Shown here in pieces: positions 18,141-27,362 of a stretch of 64,000 bases of DNA. The stretch's first letter is position 1; the number at the start of each line of letters is the position of its first letter. Both the position numbers and the translations under genes were made by a program. A model generated the notes under the pieces. It did not search any database. It worked only from the letters and a program-made list of their open reading frames with translations, and was not told where the DNA came from. The stretch lies in the NCBI GenBank assembly GCA_964578485.1, contig CAZODA010000009.1, positions 1 through 64,000 on the forward strand, read 5' to 3'. Source of the stretch: CAZODA01 sp964578485. GTDB lineage: Bacteria > Bacteroidota > Bacteroidia > Bacteroidales > Marinilabiliaceae.

Positions 18141-18172
18141 TTTGCATTAATAAAAACACTTTCTTAATTTTG
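18141..18172 (+). promoter_or_regulatory. Promoter of the tetR-efflux operon
   Basis: TTTG at 18141-18144 is followed by a 20-base spacer and TAATTTTG at 18165-18172. Both elements and the spacing match the Bacteroidota consensus exactly. Transcription would start near 18178-18180, inside the palindromic operator. The start codon of tetR at 18228 would leave a leader of about 50 bases. Confidence 0.8.
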
Positions 18173-18196
18173 ACCAGTTGGTTAAACCAAAAGGTT
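18172..18196. promoter_or_regulatory. Double-palindrome operator, probable TetR autoregulatory site
   Basis: Two 12-bp inverted repeats stand side by side: GACCAGTTGGTT (18172-18183) and AACCAAAAGGTT (18185-18196), with one base between them. The inner halves also form the perfect palindrome TTGGTT-A-AACCAA (18178-18190). The block begins on the last base of the -7 box and covers the expected transcription start. The TetR-family gene begins 32 bases downstream. The geometry suits cooperative binding of two dimers that block RNA polymerase. Confidence 0.75.
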
Positions 18197-18227
18197 AAAA
18201 TCTTTTGTAAAAAATTTGTTTTTATTC

Positions 18228-18866
18228 ATGGATGAGAAAAGAAAAAAAACCGAATCTGTTTCTTCTCAAGAAGAGTTGATATTGAAAGCTGCTCAGGATG
18301 TGTTTGTTAGCAAGGGTTATGCAGCTGCGCGCATGCAGGAAATTGCAGATGAAGCCGGTGTTAACAAGGCTCTTGTTCATTATTATTTTCGCAGTAAGGA
18401 AAAATTATTTCATCGAATTTTCAAATCTTCCTTTAAATCATTTTGGCCATCATTAGAATTCTCTGTGCTTAATAATTTAGATATAGCTAATTTATTACAA
18501 GTTTTAATATCCACTTATATTGGTTTGCTTGAGCGTATGCCCTATCTGCCTAATTTTATTATATCTGAGATAAATCGAGATCCTAAAAAGGTGCAAAATT
18601 TAATTCAAGAGACCGGTATTCAGCCCGATCTTATTATTGGGGCTATAGAAAAGGCATTGCTACGGGAAAACATATTAAATATTGATGCGAGGGAGCTACT
18701 TTTAAACACAATAAGTATATGTATTTTTCCTGTTTTGTCACGTCCTTTGACTGCTTCTTTATTATGGGGCAATGATAAGGCTTATATTGATTATTTAACA
18801 AACAGAAAATCTTCAATTTTATCTTTTGTAAAAGGGGCATTAGGATTACAATCCGATCATCTTTAA
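18228..18866 (+). CDS. TetR/AcrR-family transcriptional repressor
   Basis: A 212-residue regulator that most likely represses the efflux operon it leads. The N-terminal helix-turn-helix spans about 15-60, with AAQDVFVSKGYAAARMQEIA and the recognition helix NKALVHYYF. The ligand domain follows. An upstream in-frame TTG at 18216 would add four residues, but the ATG is a better start and lies well behind the promoter. The gene is 12 bases ahead of the TolC-like gene. The E. coli efflux set ybhGFSR is likewise led by a TetR-family gene (CecR). The inducing ligand is unknown. Confidence 0.93.
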   Translation: MDEKRKKTESVSSQEELILKAAQDVFVSKGYAAARMQEIADEAGVNKALVHYYFRSKEKLFHRIFKSSFKSFWPSLEFSVLNNLDIANLLQVLISTYIGLLERMPYLPNFIISEINRDPKKVQNLIQETGIQPDLIIGAIEKALLRENILNIDARELLLNTISICIFPVLSRPLTASLLWGNDKAYIDYLTNRKSSILSFVKGALGLQSDHL

Positions 18867-18878
18867 AATCCATTTATT

Positions 18879-20159
18879 ATGATAAGAACTTTTTTTCACA
18901 TAAAATTCATTCTTTTGTTTTCTTCAATATCTGTTTTACATGCACAGCCTGTAAGTCTTTCCGACTGTTGGGATAAAAGCAGGCTTCATTATCCTTTAAA
19001 TGACAGTAGTAAAGAATTGTTGGATGAAAGGGTTCAAGAAAGCTTAAGGAATATTTCATCAAAGTGGTATCCTCAGTTTGAATTGGGGGCTCAGCTTTCT
19101 TATCAAAGTGATGTTCCTCATGTAGATCTTTCCAATCCATTGTTTGATCTTCCTATGGCTCCAAAGGATCAATACCGAATTTTTCTTGATATAAGTCAGA
19201 CCATCTATGATGGTGGTTATTCAAAGAGTAACAAAAAGCTTGTTGGTTCAGAGGGCAAAGCAGAACAATATGAGTTGGAAGCAAGACTTCTTGAAGTAAA
19301 AATGCAGCTAACGGATGTTTATTTTTCCTTACTAATGTTGGCAGAACATAAAAAGCAGTTGCTTGCTTATATCGAGGATTTAGATGCAAGAATAAGGGAG
19401 CTTTCTACAGCAGTAAAAAATGAAATGCTTCATATTACTGAACTTGATTTGCTTGAAGTTGAAAAGATGAAAGCGGAAAAGCAACTTATTGATCTTTCTT
19501 CGTCTGAGTCAGCTTTATTGGATATTTTATCTCTTTATACCGGTAGTAAATTAACACAAGATATCATTTTGGAAATTCCCGATGAAGGGCTCTTTTCTAA
19601 ACCCGAAATTCGTCCTGAATTAAAAGTTTTTGAATCTCAATTCCAACAACTTGAGGCACAACAATCTTTGAATACCATAACAAATCGTCCCCAACTTGCT
19701 GCTTTTGCACAAGCCGGTTATGGTAATCCGGGTTTAAATATGTTGAAGGATGATTTTGACACTTATTTTACTGTGGGGCTCCGTTTTCGTTGGAAACCTT
19801 GGGATTGGCGAAATACATCGCGCAACAAAAATATTTTAAACTTAAAGTCCTCTTTATTGCAGCAACATGAAAGCAGCTTTGAGCTTGAATTACAAAAGGC
19901 AAATTATCAGTTAAAGGGGGAGATACAAAAGTATAAACAAAAGATGGAAAAGGATGCTGATATAGTGTTAAGGCATAATCAAATAGTAAGTCATTATCAG
20001 GTTCGCTTAAAGAATGGCATAATTACTTCTGCCGATTATATAGCTGCATTAAATGCTTCATCTCGTGCGCAGCTTGAAATGCAGGTAAATCGTTTGCTAT
20101 ATCTTCAAATGTTGGCAAAGCAATATTTAGTTGGCCGAAGTGCAGAGGACGATATTTAA
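18879..20159 (+). CDS. TolC-family outer-membrane efflux channel
   Basis: Outer-membrane exit duct of a tripartite ABC exporter. The 426-residue protein has a signal peptide (about 1-22, VLHAQ) and long alpha-helical segments with the internal duplication expected of the family, including NEMLHITELDLLEVEKMKAEK around 180-200 and KNGIITSADYIAALNASSRAQLEM near 378-401. The barrel strand between them contains YFTVGLRFRWKPWDW. It sits between tetR and the HlyD-like adaptor, 33 bases before the latter, so it belongs to this operon and not to a general RND system. Confidence 0.92.
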   Translation: MIRTFFHIKFILLFSSISVLHAQPVSLSDCWDKSRLHYPLNDSSKELLDERVQESLRNISSKWYPQFELGAQLSYQSDVPHVDLSNPLFDLPMAPKDQYRIFLDISQTIYDGGYSKSNKKLVGSEGKAEQYELEARLLEVKMQLTDVYFSLLMLAEHKKQLLAYIEDLDARIRELSTAVKNEMLHITELDLLEVEKMKAEKQLIDLSSSESALLDILSLYTGSKLTQDIILEIPDEGLFSKPEIRPELKVFESQFQQLEAQQSLNTITNRPQLAAFAQAGYGNPGLNMLKDDFDTYFTVGLRFRWKPWDWRNTSRNKNILNLKSSLLQQHESSFELELQKANYQLKGEIQKYKQKMEKDADIVLRHNQIVSHYQVRLKNGIITSADYIAALNASSRAQLEMQVNRLLYLQMLAKQYLVGRSAEDDI

Positions 20160-20192
20160 TAATATTTATAATTTTCAGCTTATACTAAAACC

Positions 20193-21104
20193 ATGAAAAA
20201 TAACTCATTAGTACAAATTTTGTTTGTTTGCGGTCTTACATTGACAATGTTTGTTTCGTGTAACAGCCGATATGGCTCTTCAGATGCTTTTGGAAATTTT
20301 GAAGCAACTGAGGTTTTGTTAAGTGCCGAAGGCAGTGGTCGTTTATTAACATTTACAGTTAATGAAGGCAGTGTTTTGCAATTGGGTGAGGTCTTGGGGG
20401 TCATTGATACTGCTATCTTGGTATTGCAGCGTGAACAGATAAAGGCTTCATTGGATGTGCTGGCAGTAAATGAAAAGCAGATTGATAAAACAGCGGCTGT
20501 TCAACAGGCCAAAATAGATTTACTTGAAAAGGAATTTCTCAGAATAACAGCCATGTTTGATGAAGGTGCCGTCACAAAGCAAAATTATGATCAGCTTGAG
20601 GGGGAGTATATAATTTCAAGGCGTCAACTTGAGCAAATACTTTCACAAAAGCATCAAATCAAGTCTGAAAAGAAAGTTCTTGAAGCTCAGATAGATTTAT
20701 TAGATGAGCAAATAAACCGCTGTGTAATAATTTCACCGCTTAGTGGCACTGTATTGCAGAAATATGCAGAAGCCGGAGAAATAACCGCTTCAGGCAAGCC
20801 TTTATTGAAAGTTGCCGACATCGATTATATGATATTACGTGCTTATATAACCGGAGCACAATTAAGTGAAGTAGCTCTAGGCCAAAAGGTTCAAGTTTTA
20901 ATCGACAAGGGTAAAAACAGTTTTTATTCTCTTGATGGTGAGGTTGTTTGGGTGGCTGCTTCTGCTGAATTTACTCCCAAGATTATTCAAACAAAAGAAG
21001 AGCGTGTTGATTTGGTGTATGCAATAAAGATAAGGGTAAAAAATGATGGAAGACTAAAAATAGGAATGCCGGGTGAAGTTATATTTACCAACTCCTCAAG
21101 GTAA
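20193..21104 (+). CDS. HlyD-family periplasmic adaptor (membrane fusion) lipoprotein
   Basis: Connects the ABC permeases to the TolC-like channel. The N-terminus has a lipoprotein signal with Cys23 in MFVSC, so it is probably anchored by lipid and not by a transmembrane helix. A biotinyl-lipoyl half motif lies at about 45-75 (GRLLTFTVNEGSVLQLGEVLG). A coiled coil follows at about 80-170, and the second lipoyl half at 175-200 (INRCVIISPLSGTVLQK). A beta-barrel segment ends with IGMPGEVIF. At 303 residues it is close to YbhG/YhiI-type adaptors. It is followed by the ATPase genes after 37 bases. Confidence 0.92.
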   Translation: MKNNSLVQILFVCGLTLTMFVSCNSRYGSSDAFGNFEATEVLLSAEGSGRLLTFTVNEGSVLQLGEVLGVIDTAILVLQREQIKASLDVLAVNEKQIDKTAAVQQAKIDLLEKEFLRITAMFDEGAVTKQNYDQLEGEYIISRRQLEQILSQKHQIKSEKKVLEAQIDLLDEQINRCVIISPLSGTVLQKYAEAGEITASGKPLLKVADIDYMILRAYITGAQLSEVALGQKVQVLIDKGKNSFYSLDGEVVWVAASAEFTPKIIQTKEERVDLVYAIKIRVKNDGRLKIGMPGEVIFTNSSR

Positions 21105-21141
21105 GCGAGAATGTTTTATTGCAAATTAATCCTTTAATAAT

Positions 21142-22056
21142 ATGATAGAGATATCTAATATATCTAAAAGCTTTGATAAAATAGAGGCCCTTTCAAATGT
21201 CAGTTTTAAAGTTGATGAGGGTGAGTTGTTTGGAGTAATTGGCCCCGATGGAGCAGGAAAAACCACCCTCTTTCGTTTAATAATTTCTCTCATGCTTCCT
21301 GATAGTGGATTTATTAAACTATGGGATTTAGATACTGTAAAAGATTATAAGGAAATACGTCAGATCATAGGTTATATGCCGGGAAGATTTTCCTTATATG
21401 AAGATTTATCAATTCTTGAAAACCTTCAGTTCTTTGCAACAGTTTTTGGAACTACAATAAGTGAAAATTACCATCTTATAGAAGATATCTATAAACAAAT
21501 AGAGCCTTTTAAACACAGGCCTGCCGGAAAACTGTCGGGAGGAATGAAACAAAAGCTTGCCCTTTCATGTGCTTTAATTCATCAGCCCCGCATCTTAGTT
21601 TTGGATGAACCTACCACCGGAGTAGATGCAGTTTCGAGGCAGGAATTTTGGGAAATGTTGAAAAAGCTTAAAAATAAAGGGATCACTATTATTGTTTCTA
21701 CACCTTATATGGATGAGGCATCCTTATGTGAGAGAGTTGTTATACTTGATAAAGGGCGTATTCTTTTAAATGGGACACCGGATTCGATAGTGAAAAGTTT
21801 TTCAAAAAAACTTTTTGGCGTAAAAAATGGCGATATGTATAAGCTCATTCAATTATGTAAAGATTTTCCGGATACTGATAGCGTATTTCCCTTTGGAGAA
21901 TGCTTGCATTTAAGTTTCAAGAATAATGTTGATAAAAGCAAGGAGTTAAAATTCTTTTTACAACAAAACGGTATTGATAGCCCTGAAATTCTTCCTAAAG
22001 AAGCGGGAATTGAGGATTGTTTTTTAGAGCAAATCGGGAAAGTTGAAGATCTATAG
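21142..22056 (+). CDS. ABC exporter ATPase, first of a pair (YbhF N-half-like)
   Basis: Nucleotide-binding subunit of the ABC-2 exporter, 304 aa. Walker A GPDGAGKTT (about 34-42), a strong signature LSGGMKQ (about 132-138), Walker B ILVLDEPTTGVD (about 152-163). The H-switch position reads VSTPYMDEA, so the usual histidine is missing. Walker A contains PDG instead of PNG, as I recall for the N-terminal half of E. coli YbhF. A C-terminal extension of about 80 residues follows the core. The next gene is the second ATPase, 95 bases downstream, so a YbhF-like double ATPase is split into two genes here. Confidence 0.93.
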   Translation: MIEISNISKSFDKIEALSNVSFKVDEGELFGVIGPDGAGKTTLFRLIISLMLPDSGFIKLWDLDTVKDYKEIRQIIGYMPGRFSLYEDLSILENLQFFATVFGTTISENYHLIEDIYKQIEPFKHRPAGKLSGGMKQKLALSCALIHQPRILVLDEPTTGVDAVSRQEFWEMLKKLKNKGITIIVSTPYMDEASLCERVVILDKGRILLNGTPDSIVKSFSKKLFGVKNGDMYKLIQLCKDFPDTDSVFPFGECLHLSFKNNVDKSKELKFFLQQNGIDSPEILPKEAGIEDCFLEQIGKVEDL

Positions 22057-22151
22057 TGTTGTGTGATTCATAAAACTACAAGTTTTTGAAATATTTAGTT
22101 TTGTTAATTTAATATACTAAGAGACAGCAGTTTACTGATAATTTCATCGCA

Positions 22152-22871
22152 ATGGAAAAAATAATTGAGGTGCATGACATGGTGAAGAAGTTTGGTTCTT
22201 TTGTTGCCAATGACCATTTGACCTTTGATGTTAAAAAAGGTGAGATTTTTGGTTTTTTAGGAGCTAATGGTGCGGGTAAAACCACTGCCATGAAGATATT
22301 GTGTGGTTTATCAAAGCCAACATCAGGCTTGGTGCTTGTTGCCGGTCATGATGTTTCTTTATATCCCGAAAAAGTTAAGCAGAGTATAGGTTATATGAGT
22401 CAAAAGTTTTCATTGTATGATGATTTAACCGTGATGGAAAATTTAAGGCTTTATGGAACTATTTATGGTTTAAGCAAGCCGGAAATTACTGCCAGGACTG
22501 AAGATGCTTTAAAGAAATTAGATTTATACAATGAACGTAATCGTTTGATAAAGACTTTTTCACTTGGTTGGAAGCAGAAACTTGCTTTTACAAGTGCGAT
22601 TCTGCATCGTCCTCCCATTGTTTTTCTTGATGAACCTACGAGTGGTGTAGATCCTGTTACCAGGCGACAGTTTTGGGAGATGATTTATGAAGCTGCGAGT
22701 GATGGTATTACTGTTTTTGTTACCACACATTATATGGATGAAGCTGAGTATTGCAATCGAATTACAATGTTGGTTGATGGTAGGATTGAGGCCCTTGATG
22801 CGCCTTCGGAGCTTAAAAAGAAGTATAATGTTGAAAGTATGAATGATTTATTTTTAAAACTTGCACGGTGA
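22152..22871 (+). CDS. ABC exporter ATPase, second of a pair (YbhF C-half-like)
   Basis: 239-residue nucleotide-binding subunit. Walker A GANGAGKTT (about 37-45), Walker B IVFLDEPTSGVD (about 155-166) and an intact H-switch VTTHYMDEA (about 195-203). The signature motif is degenerate, FSLGWKQ instead of LSGGQ. This is the mirror image of the defects in the preceding ATPase, which suggests an asymmetric heterodimer with one consensus and one degenerate ATP site. The stop overlaps the ATG of the next gene by one base, indicating translational coupling. Confidence 0.94.
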   Translation: MEKIIEVHDMVKKFGSFVANDHLTFDVKKGEIFGFLGANGAGKTTAMKILCGLSKPTSGLVLVAGHDVSLYPEKVKQSIGYMSQKFSLYDDLTVMENLRLYGTIYGLSKPEITARTEDALKKLDLYNERNRLIKTFSLGWKQKLAFTSAILHRPPIVFLDEPTSGVDPVTRRQFWEMIYEAASDGITVFVTTHYMDEAEYCNRITMLVDGRIEALDAPSELKKKYNVESMNDLFLKLAR

Positions 22872-23980
22872 TGAGAACATTTCTTGCTTTTGTATTAAAA
22901 GAAACCAGGCATATTCTTCGTGATTACAGAACGGTAATGGTATTGTTTTTAATGCCTGTAGCTCAGATATTAATTTTCGGATTTGTGGTTACAACTGAGG
23001 TGCAAAATGCCAAGTTGGGGATATGGGATAAAGCAAGGGATAATGCCAGTATGCAATTGGTAGATAAGTTAGAATCTTCAGGTTATTTTAGTGTGGAAAA
23101 ATATTTTCTTAACCGACATGAAATTGATTCAGCATTTAATAGACGAGAAATTGCTCTTGCCTTAGTTATTGAACAAGGTTTCGGAAATAACTTAAAATTA
23201 CCCGGAGGAGCTTCCCTTCAATTACTGGCGGATGCCTCGGATGCCAATACAGCCCAGATACTTGTTAATTACAGCACGGCGGTTATAAATGAATTTGAAG
23301 CTGAACAAAATAAAACCTCCTTGTTAGCAGGTGGTGGGGGTGTGGAAGTACGGATGCTTTACAATCCTTTTCTTAAAGGAGCTTATATGACAATTCCCGG
23401 AACCATGGCTATGGTATTAATTCTTATTTCGGCTATGATGACTTCAATTTCTATTGCCAAGGAAAAGGAAACGGGAAGTATGGAGGTTTTACTTATTTCA
23501 CCTTTAAAAACTTATCAAATAATATTAGGAAAAGTAGCACCCTATATCGTACTATCAATGGTTAATGCCATAACTATTGTCGCAATGGGGATTTTCGTTT
23601 TTAAAATGCCCGTAACGGGAAGTTGGCTTTGGCTTTTTATTATTAACCTCTTGTATATATTGCTTTCATTAGGTTTGGGCATATTCATATCAACTTTGGT
23701 GCAAACCCAAATGATTGCAATGTTCGTTTCAATGTTTGGCTTGTTGTTGCCAACTATTTTACTTTCAGGCTTTATTTTTCCACTGGAAAATATGCCCTTA
23801 GTTTTACAGGGACTCAGCTATATGCTTCCTCCAAGATATTATGTTCAGGCTGTTAAAACCATTATGATACAAGGCGGTGGTCTGTTTTATATATGGAAGG
23901 AACTATTAATGATGGGTGGTTTTTTAATACTCTTTTTCTTCCTTAGCGTATTAAAATTTAAAGATAGGATGGATGATTAA
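22871..23980 (+). CDS. ABC-2 type permease, first of a pair (YbhS/YhhJ-like)
   Basis: About 369 residues. One N-terminal transmembrane helix (about 20-40, MVLFLMPVAQILIFGF) is followed by a large extracytoplasmic domain (about 45-175). Five further helices come after it, with the loop motif AKEKETGSMEVLLISP before the second helix pair, typical of ABC-2 permeases. A GTG one codon upstream is an alternative start. The one-base overlap with the ATPase gene points to a fixed stoichiometry. It should pair with the next gene to form the heterodimeric channel. Confidence 0.92.
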   Translation: MRTFLAFVLKETRHILRDYRTVMVLFLMPVAQILIFGFVVTTEVQNAKLGIWDKARDNASMQLVDKLESSGYFSVEKYFLNRHEIDSAFNRREIALALVIEQGFGNNLKLPGGASLQLLADASDANTAQILVNYSTAVINEFEAEQNKTSLLAGGGGVEVRMLYNPFLKGAYMTIPGTMAMVLILISAMMTSISIAKEKETGSMEVLLISPLKTYQIILGKVAPYIVLSMVNAITIVAMGIFVFKMPVTGSWLWLFIINLLYILLSLGLGIFISTLVQTQMIAMFVSMFGLLLPTILLSGFIFPLENMPLVLQGLSYMLPPRYYVQAVKTIMIQGGGLFYIWKELLMMGGFLILFFFLSVLKFKDRMDD

Positions 23981-24050
23981 TTAAAAGAGGTTTTAACTCT
24001 TTTTTATTAAGAGTAATAAGTTTGAATATAGAGATTTGATTATTAATGTT

Positions 24051-25163
24051 ATGCGTACATTGTTAATTTTGCTTCAGAAAGAGTTTTTACAAGTGCTGAG
24101 AAACCGTACTATGCTTTTTCTTATTATAATTTTACCTACAGTACAGCTATTGATACTTATTAATGCTGCTACTATGGATATGAAAAACCTTTCGTTGACA
24201 GTTGTTGACAATGATCGTTCCGAGATTAGTCGCCGTATTATACATGAAATTAATGCTTCTCCATTCTTTTTACTAAACTCAGAATCAACAACCGTAAAAG
24301 AAGGTTTACGTAAGGTTGAACTTAAGCAGGCCGATTTAATCCTTGTAATTCCAAATAATTATGAGAAGGATATGATCTTAGGATCTAATCCAAGTGTACA
24401 GTTATTGGCTAATGCTATTAATGCCCAGCAGGCACAGCTTGGATATGCATATCTGCAAGAGCTTGTTGGTCGTTTTGGTGCCGGACTTTTAACAGAGGCT
24501 ACAGCTAAGGACTTTGATCGCTCAATAAATATAACATCCTCGTTTTGGTTTAACCCTGAACTTAACTATAAATATTTTATGCTGCCCGGCATTCTAACTA
24601 TTTTGATTACAATTATAGGATTGTTTTTAACTGCTCTAAATTTGGTTAGGGAAAAAGAAATGGGAACCATTGAACAAATAAATGTCACCCCTGTACGTAA
24701 ATATCAGTTTATTGCTGCTAAACTTATCCCTTTTTGGTTTATTGGGCTTATTGAATTAAGCATAGGATTGACTATTGGATGGATTTTTTACAGAGTTCCA
24801 ATTGTAGGCAGTCTTCCTTTAATCTATATGTTTGCCTCTATTTATCTTGTAGGTTTATTAGGTATGGGATTATTAATTTCAACCTTTTCAAATTCACAGC
24901 AACAAGTTGCATTTATAAGTTATTTTTTTGTGTTGATTTTTATATTGATGAGTGGCATCTTTACTGCAGTGGATAATATGCCTTTATGGGCACAAAAAGT
25001 AAATGTCGTAAATCCAATATATTATTTTATTGATGTATTAAGAGGCATAATGCTTAAAGGTTCAAGCTTTAAAGATTTGATACCACAATTTACCGGTCTT
25101 ACAATTTTCGCTCTGTTTTTTGTGACTTTATCAATATTAAACTATAGTAAGAGAGAGGCTTAG
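24051..25163 (+). CDS. ABC-2 type permease, second of a pair (YbhR-like)
   Basis: 370 residues with the same layout as the preceding permease: a first helix near 18-38 (MLFLIIILPTVQLLILI), a soluble loop to about 165, then five helices with LVREKEMGTIEQINVTPV between the second and third. The ATG at 24051 is preferred over an in-frame TTG at 24036. It is the last gene of the efflux operon and no clear intrinsic terminator follows. The pair most resembles E. coli YbhS/YbhR, whose exporter handles small toxic compounds. The substrate here is unknown. Confidence 0.92.
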   Translation: MRTLLILLQKEFLQVLRNRTMLFLIIILPTVQLLILINAATMDMKNLSLTVVDNDRSEISRRIIHEINASPFFLLNSESTTVKEGLRKVELKQADLILVIPNNYEKDMILGSNPSVQLLANAINAQQAQLGYAYLQELVGRFGAGLLTEATAKDFDRSINITSSFWFNPELNYKYFMLPGILTILITIIGLFLTALNLVREKEMGTIEQINVTPVRKYQFIAAKLIPFWFIGLIELSIGLTIGWIFYRVPIVGSLPLIYMFASIYLVGLLGMGLLISTFSNSQQQVAFISYFFVLIFILMSGIFTAVDNMPLWAQKVNVVNPIYYFIDVLRGIMLKGSSFKDLIPQFTGLTIFALFFVTLSILNYSKREA

Positions 25164-25297
25164 TGAAAGAATTTTCTTATATTATGAGTTGTTATATTTC
25201 ATTTTTTTAATAGTTATTAAGTTATTTGGCAATTAAATGACTGACTTGCCATCTTTTATGATTTGTTGTAACTTGCAAGTAAGAGCTTTGAAGTATT

Positions 25298-25702
25298 ATG
25301 AGATATTTGATTTTATCATTTGTTGTTTTGTCTTTTTTCTATGGTGCTTGTTCATCAATACGCCCAATTGAAGCACCTAAACAAAAAGTTGAGTTTAATA
25401 CTGAAGATAGTATCAGCTATGAATTGCTGATTTTAGATTTACGTTACGATAGCTTCCTTGCTACTCAGCCCCCTGCAGAGTTATATTCCCAAAGTTATTA
25501 TGAAGCTTGGAACAGGCGCTATGTTTTAGAATGGAATATTCGTCATAGCAGCCCTTTGCGCTATGGTGATTTTTATCAAACCAGAATCGACTATGATCCT
25601 CATGAAGACTATGGTTTGGATTTGAACTATCGACTTTACTATTATTTTTTATTTATTGAAAAAGAATACGGCATTCGCCTGATTCGTCGTCGGGGGAATT
25701 AA
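25298..25702 (+). CDS. Small Bacteroidota lipoprotein (possibly DUF6146)
   Basis: A 134-residue protein with a lipoprotein signal (Cys18 in FFYGAC). The mature part is rich in Tyr, Arg and acidic residues: SYYEAWNRRYVLEWN near 67-81, then YGDFYQTRIDYDP and LNYRLYYYFLFIEKEYG. The pattern agrees with what I recall of the uncharacterised family DUF6146, but this needs a profile search. It stands alone between the efflux operon and a convergent MFS gene only 14 bases away. No function can be assigned. Confidence 0.7.
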   Translation: MRYLILSFVVLSFFYGACSSIRPIEAPKQKVEFNTEDSISYELLILDLRYDSFLATQPPAELYSQSYYEAWNRRYVLEWNIRHSSPLRYGDFYQTRIDYDPHEDYGLDLNYRLYYYFLFIEKEYGIRLIRRRGN

Positions 25703-25716
25703 CTAAAGCTTAAATC

Positions 25717-27090
25717 CTATCTTTTTATTTTTCCTCTGTAAAATGAAAACCATATTCCAATAAAACATATAGCTGCAAAGGCTGCAAAAGCAGTAGTCAT
25801 CCCCTTAACAAACTGCTCATTGGCTACATGGGCTATTCGTTCTTGACCTATATACATTGCAAAAAAGATGGTAACCAGTGTCATGCTAACCATTTGTCCA
25901 ACGACCCTCATTGTTGCGGCTATTCCTGATGCAACTGCATATTGGTCTTTATTTACAGAACTCATTATCGTGTTCATATTGGGTGAAGAAAATAGTGCAA
26001 AGCCTGTACCCATAATTACAAGATAGAGAAGAATTAATTTTATGGATGTTTCACTGCTTATTAATGAGAAAAGTATGAGTCCAATTGTACATATTGTCAT
26101 TCCTGCGGTAGCAAGGTATCTCGGTTCTTTTCTATCAGACATTCGTCCAAATACGGGAGATAAAACTGCCATAACCAAAGGTTGGGCCAACAGCACCACA
26201 CCGGCAATTTGGGGTGTTAATTCCTTAATCTTTTGCAGATAAAGAGAAAGTAGAAATACTATTGCAAAAGTGGCACTATAATTAATAAGAGCTGCGATAT
26301 TTGAAAAGGCAAACAAGCGGTTTACTGTAAATAATTTAATATCAATAACAGGGAATTTGTTTTTATTTTCAATAATAAAAAACAATATCATCAGCATAAT
26401 TCCTGAAGCCAGCATTATCCATCCTTTTTTTGATGGTATTACAGAAGACCCTATTACAAGCACAGTTAATGAAAGGGCATAGAATGCTGTTCCCCAAAGG
26501 TTTATTTTTTTGGGGCTATCCATTTTTTTGTCTTTACCAAGATACATCCATGTAATTGTAACAGCAATTAATCCTATAATTCCTGATATAATAAATATCC
26601 ATCTCCATCCAAATTGCTGGGTTATAAATCCGCCAACAAAGGGTCCAATAGCAAGTCCCATATAAACAGCAGCCACTGACACCCCTATAACTTTTCCTCT
26701 TTCATAAGGTGGAAATATTGATACAAGAATGGCTGTTCCGGTTGTCATCACCATCGAGCTGCCAATACCTTTTAGTATCCTCAAGGTAATAAGCATTTCT
26801 CCTGATAAGGCCATTCCACAGGCAATGGTAGCAAACACAAATAAGCTAACTCCGAATTTATAAATACGTTTTATCCCTGTAAGGTCGGCCCATCTTCCAA
26901 GTGGAAGTAAAAATATCGCCGATGAGAGTAGGAAACCGGTAATAACCCAACTCAACATCAGAGCATTCATTTTAAAGCTCTCTTCAATGGCAGGAAGTGC
27001 TATATTTATTGATGATACCATAAAGGTACCCATAAAGGATGTTGTTGTAACTATAATTAATGCACTTATTTGCGTCTTACTCCACGACAT
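25717..27090 (-). CDS. MFS drug exporter, DHA2 (14-helix, EmrB/QacA-like)
   Basis: A 457-residue proton-driven exporter with about 14 hydrophobic helices. The MFS motif A is seen as GRWADLTGIKR near 67-77 and the antiporter motif C as GLAIGPFVGGF near 150-160. The pair of extra helices in the middle (about 200-245) supports DHA2 over DHA1. A perfect -7 box in reverse orientation (CAAATTTA at 27105-27112) lies just upstream, but without a -33 at the right distance. No EmrA-like adaptor adjoins it. Substrate unknown. Confidence 0.9.
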   Translation of the reverse strand: MSWSKTQISALIIVTTTSFMGTFMVSSINIALPAIEESFKMNALMLSWVITGFLLSSAIFLLPLGRWADLTGIKRIYKFGVSLFVFATIACGMALSGEMLITLRILKGIGSSMVMTTGTAILVSIFPPYERGKVIGVSVAAVYMGLAIGPFVGGFITQQFGWRWIFIISGIIGLIAVTITWMYLGKDKKMDSPKKINLWGTAFYALSLTVLVIGSSVIPSKKGWIMLASGIMLMILFFIIENKNKFPVIDIKLFTVNRLFAFSNIAALINYSATFAIVFLLSLYLQKIKELTPQIAGVVLLAQPLVMAVLSPVFGRMSDRKEPRYLATAGMTICTIGLILFSLISSETSIKLILLYLVIMGTGFALFSSPNMNTIMSSVNKDQYAVASGIAATMRVVGQMVSMTLVTIFFAMYIGQERIAHVANEQFVKGMTTAFAAFAAICFIGIWFSFYRGKIKR

Positions 27091-27276
27091 ATTTTCTATA
27101 GATTCAAATTTAACAATTGTAGTTTAGCCTATGCCTACAAACCATATTTTATGCTTTGTAATTAATACGATTGAGATGCAAAAGTACATTTTATTGTAAG
27201 AGCTAAAAATTAAAAAAGAAAAAACATAAAAAAAAGGAAAAGTAATAGCATATTTAAAAGAACTTTAAAACAATAA

Positions 27277-27308
27277 TTGTGCTTTGTTTTTTTAAGATAT
27301 TAAATTTA
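27277..27308 (+). promoter_or_regulatory. Candidate promoter of the first CE15 esterase gene
   Basis: TTG at 27277-27279, a 21-base spacer and TAAATTTA at 27301-27308, which matches seven of eight positions of TAnnTTTG. The gene starts at 27363, leaving a leader of about 48 bases. It is the only reasonable match in the 272-base gap after the divergent MFS gene. Confidence 0.35.
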
Positions 27309-27362
27309 TTTTTCATTATTATGTAAACCTTCCTTATAAGTAGGAAAATAAAATTGAGGATT

